Shown piece by piece: positions 29,788 to 31,502 of a DNA stretch of 31,502 nt. The translations under genes were made by a program, and so were the position numbers. Positions within the stretch are counted from its first letter, which is position 1. Each line of letters starts with the position of its first letter. This stretch comes from JBBRFH01 sp038224615 (GTDB taxonomy: Bacteria; Planctomycetota; Phycisphaerae; Tepidisphaerales; Tepidisphaeraceae), in NCBI GenBank assembly GCA_038224615.1, contig JBBRFH010000006.1:1-31502 (forward strand), given 5' to 3'. Below the pieces are notes generated by a model. That model worked only from the letters and a program-made list of their open reading frames with translations. It did no database searches and was not told where the DNA came from.

Positions 29788-29950
29788 AACCGCGAAGAAA
29801 CGATGAGCGCGAAGGTACACACGAAGAAGAGTTTGAAACCGCAGATTACGCAGATTTGATCATCCGCAATCTGCGTAATCTGCGTAATCTGCGGTTACTT
29901 CGCTTCGTCTTCTTCGCGTTCGTCTTCGCGCTCCTCGCACCTTCGCGGCC
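29788..29950. repeat. large palindromic intergenic repeat, copy 2
   Basis: Outer arms AACCGCGAAG ... and CTTCGCGGCC match the family seen at 5171-5271. Nested inside is a perfect 20-base inverted repeat AACCGCAGATTACGCAGATT (29837-29856) / its complement (29877-29896), with tandem AATCTGCGT units between. Both outer and inner arms resemble widely dispersed intergenic repeats. Confidence 0.7.
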
Positions 29951-29978
29951 ATCTTCCGGGCGGGGTCGACAAACGACC

Positions 29979-30008
29979 GGAGCCAACTGCTTTGCGGCAG
30001 TTGGCTCC
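29979..30008 (-). terminator. terminator-like hairpin after pntB
   Basis: A perfect 12-base stem GGAGCCAACTGC/GCAGTTGGCTCC with a 6-base loop lies 33 bases beyond the pntB stop on the minus strand. It is followed by GGTCGTTTGTC, a poor T run. Confidence 0.65.
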
Positions 30009-30040
30009 GTCAACATCTCGGGTGAGCTTCAAAAGGTGCG

Positions 30041-31498
30041 TCAGTCGAGGTCGGCCAGTTCCTTGGCGATTGAACCGACGACCACTTTCGCGTCGCCGAA
30101 AAGCATGAGGGTCTGGTCGAGCGTATACAGCTCGTTGTCGATGCCGGCGAAGCCCGGGTTCATCGAACGCTTGATGGCGAAGATGGTCTTGGCGAGGTCG
30201 GCGTTGAGGATCGGCATGCCGTAAATCGGGCTTCCCTTGTCGTGACGGGCGGCGGGGTTGACGACGTCGTTGGCACCGATCACCAGCGCGACGTCGGCCT
30301 GCGGGAAGTCGCCGTTGATGTCATCCATCTCAGAGAGCTTGTCGTACGGAATCTCCGCCTCGGCGAGCAGCACGTTCATGTGCCCGGGCATGCGGCCGGC
30401 GACGGGGTGGATCGCGAAGCGCACGTCCACGCCGCGCTTGGTGAGCTGGTCGTACATCTCGCGGACCTTGTGCTGGGCCTGCGCGACCGCCATGCCGTAG
30501 CCGGGGACGATGATGACCTTGTGGGCCACCTCGAGGATCTGGGCCGCTTCTTCGGCGGTCGTCGATTTGACGGGCTTCTTCTCGCCTTGCACGCTGGGCG
30601 GCTGAACCTGTCCGAACGCACCGAACAGCACGTTGGTGAACGAGCGGTTCATCGCCTTGCACATGATGATCGAGAGGACAAAACCGCTGGCCCCGTCAAG
30701 GGCACCGGCGACGATCAGCAGCTTGTTGTTGAGGACGAAACCCATCAGCGACGCGCTCATGCCGGCGTAGCTGTTCAAGAGCGCGATGACCGTCGGCATG
30801 TCGCCGCCGCCGATCGGGAGGATCAGCATGACGCCGAACGCCAGCGACAGGACGATGAGAATCGGGAACAGCCACGTCATGTCCGGGTGCCACGCCAGCA
30901 ACCCGCCGCACAGCAGCGCTGCGATCAGCACGCTGACGTTGACGATGTTCTGACCCTTGTAGGTCATCGGCCGAGTCGGCAGCCACTCCTGCAGCTTGCC
31001 GAACGCCATGAGCGAACCGGTGAAGGTCAGCGCACCGAGCAGCACTTCCAGCGCCAGGATGCCCATGGTCACCGCAGAGGTGTCGGCGAAGCTGAAATCC
31101 ATGTAGTAGTGGGCCGTACCGACCAGCGCCGCCGCCAGCGCGCCGAAGGCGTGCGAGAGCGCGGTTCGCTGCGGGACGTGGGTCATCGGCATCAGCAGCG
31201 CCAGCGGGATGCCCGCCGCACTGCCCAGGACGAGACCCAGGATGATCCACTGGTATTGCACAACGCCGGCCGACAACAGGGCGCCGACGATGGCGATCGT
31301 CATACCCAGCGCGCCGATGTGATTGCCCTTGCGCGCCGTCGACGGCGCGCTGAGCCACTTGAGCGACAGCACGAAGCACGCACACGCGAACAGGAAGCAG
31401 GCGGTGACGATCGCTTTCTCCGGCGTCGTCTTGCCGGCGTGCGCGACGGCATCAGCCACGGGCGCGGTTACCTCTGCCAGGAAGGAAAACGGGTTCAT
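30041..31498 (-). CDS. pntB: NAD(P) transhydrogenase subunit beta
   Basis: A 485-residue subunit of the proton-translocating transhydrogenase, which uses the proton gradient to make NADPH from NADH. The N-terminal part has about nine membrane segments (for example AIVTACFLFACACFVLSLKW, WIILGLVLGSAAGIPLALLM, LFPILIVLSLAFGVMLILPI). The C-terminal NADP-binding domain III has VIIVPGYGMAVAQAQH, HPVAGRMPGHMNVLLAEA, ALVIGANDVVNPAA and RSMNPGFAGIDNELY, all diagnostic for PntB. Length and order are normal. The ATG at 31498 is the last in the window; pntA is expected just to the right (upstream on this strand). A hairpin after the stop probably ends the operon. Confidence 0.97.
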   Translation of the reverse strand: MNPFSFLAEVTAPVADAVAHAGKTTPEKAIVTACFLFACACFVLSLKWLSAPSTARKGNHIGALGMTIAIVGALLSAGVVQYQWIILGLVLGSAAGIPLALLMPMTHVPQRTALSHAFGALAAALVGTAHYYMDFSFADTSAVTMGILALEVLLGALTFTGSLMAFGKLQEWLPTRPMTYKGQNIVNVSVLIAALLCGGLLAWHPDMTWLFPILIVLSLAFGVMLILPIGGGDMPTVIALLNSYAGMSASLMGFVLNNKLLIVAGALDGASGFVLSIIMCKAMNRSFTNVLFGAFGQVQPPSVQGEKKPVKSTTAEEAAQILEVAHKVIIVPGYGMAVAQAQHKVREMYDQLTKRGVDVRFAIHPVAGRMPGHMNVLLAEAEIPYDKLSEMDDINGDFPQADVALVIGANDVVNPAARHDKGSPIYGMPILNADLAKTIFAIKRSMNPGFAGIDNELYTLDQTLMLFGDAKVVVGSIAKELADLD

Positions 31499-31502
31499 TG
31501 CC

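Larger units (their letters stand above)
29598..30040. other. intergenic region dominated by a palindromic repeat
   Basis: 443 bases between two minus-strand genes. It contains the large inverted repeat 29788-29950 and a terminator-like hairpin (29979-30008) after pntB. No gene was recognised. Confidence 0.6.

Noticed and set aside
29837..29896. CRISPR-like short tandem repeats (AATCTGCGT units)
   Set aside because: The units are 9-10 bases, adjacent without spacers and part of a perfect inverted repeat; no cas genes.

Overview
The window looks like a chromosomal segment of a GC-rich planctomycete, most likely class Phycisphaerae. This is inferred from the combination of a PEP-CTERM protein, secreted proteins whose N-terminus carries a short LEPR-XLL-like motif (forms such as PLESRRLMS, ESLEARRLF, TFESRHLF, GLEARQLM), a prepilin-like protein with the terminal H...DG motif, and large modular extracellular glycosidases with SdrD-B-like repeats. 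No rRNA, tRNA or CRISPR array was seen.

Left part (1-5100): two 3'-terminal pieces of an argininosuccinate lyase gene (argH) flank a VapBC toxin-antitoxin pair with a striking symmetric operator and a PEP-CTERM protein with a formylglycine-generating-enzyme-like (FGE) fold. Next come an intact lysA and a small cysteine-rich CWC protein. The intergenic DNA here holds several dispersed repeats.

Centre (5680-22000): a polysaccharide-degradation region. A GH30-type glycosidase (+), a DUF155/RMD1 membrane protein (-) and a prepilin-like protein (+) are followed by three large same-strand secreted proteins transcribed GH2, then a second GH30, then a parallel beta-helix protein of about 1810 residues. 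These three share CBM6/35-like and calcium-binding SdrD-B-like modules and end in nearly the same sequence (IGSKTL or IGSKTV). They probably act together outside the cell on one branched polysaccharide.

Right-centre (22197-25366): an intact but solitary atpD, followed by a DUF6883/DUF4926 pair, a second atpD tail, a LEPR-XLL/RTX-like protein and a third atpD tail. The displaced atpD tails and the short argH tail each keep about 43-47 codons. This suggests repeated insertion of cargo genes at the 3' ends of housekeeping genes, and it is the most unusual thing in the window.

Right part (25367-31502): a repeat-rich intergenic region, a long charged coiled-coil probable lipoprotein, a decayed toxin gene with an intact HTH antitoxin, a universal-stress protein with a cysteine-bearing N-terminal extension, and the transhydrogenase beta subunit pntB. 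All calls are from reading the sequence only; no database search was run.
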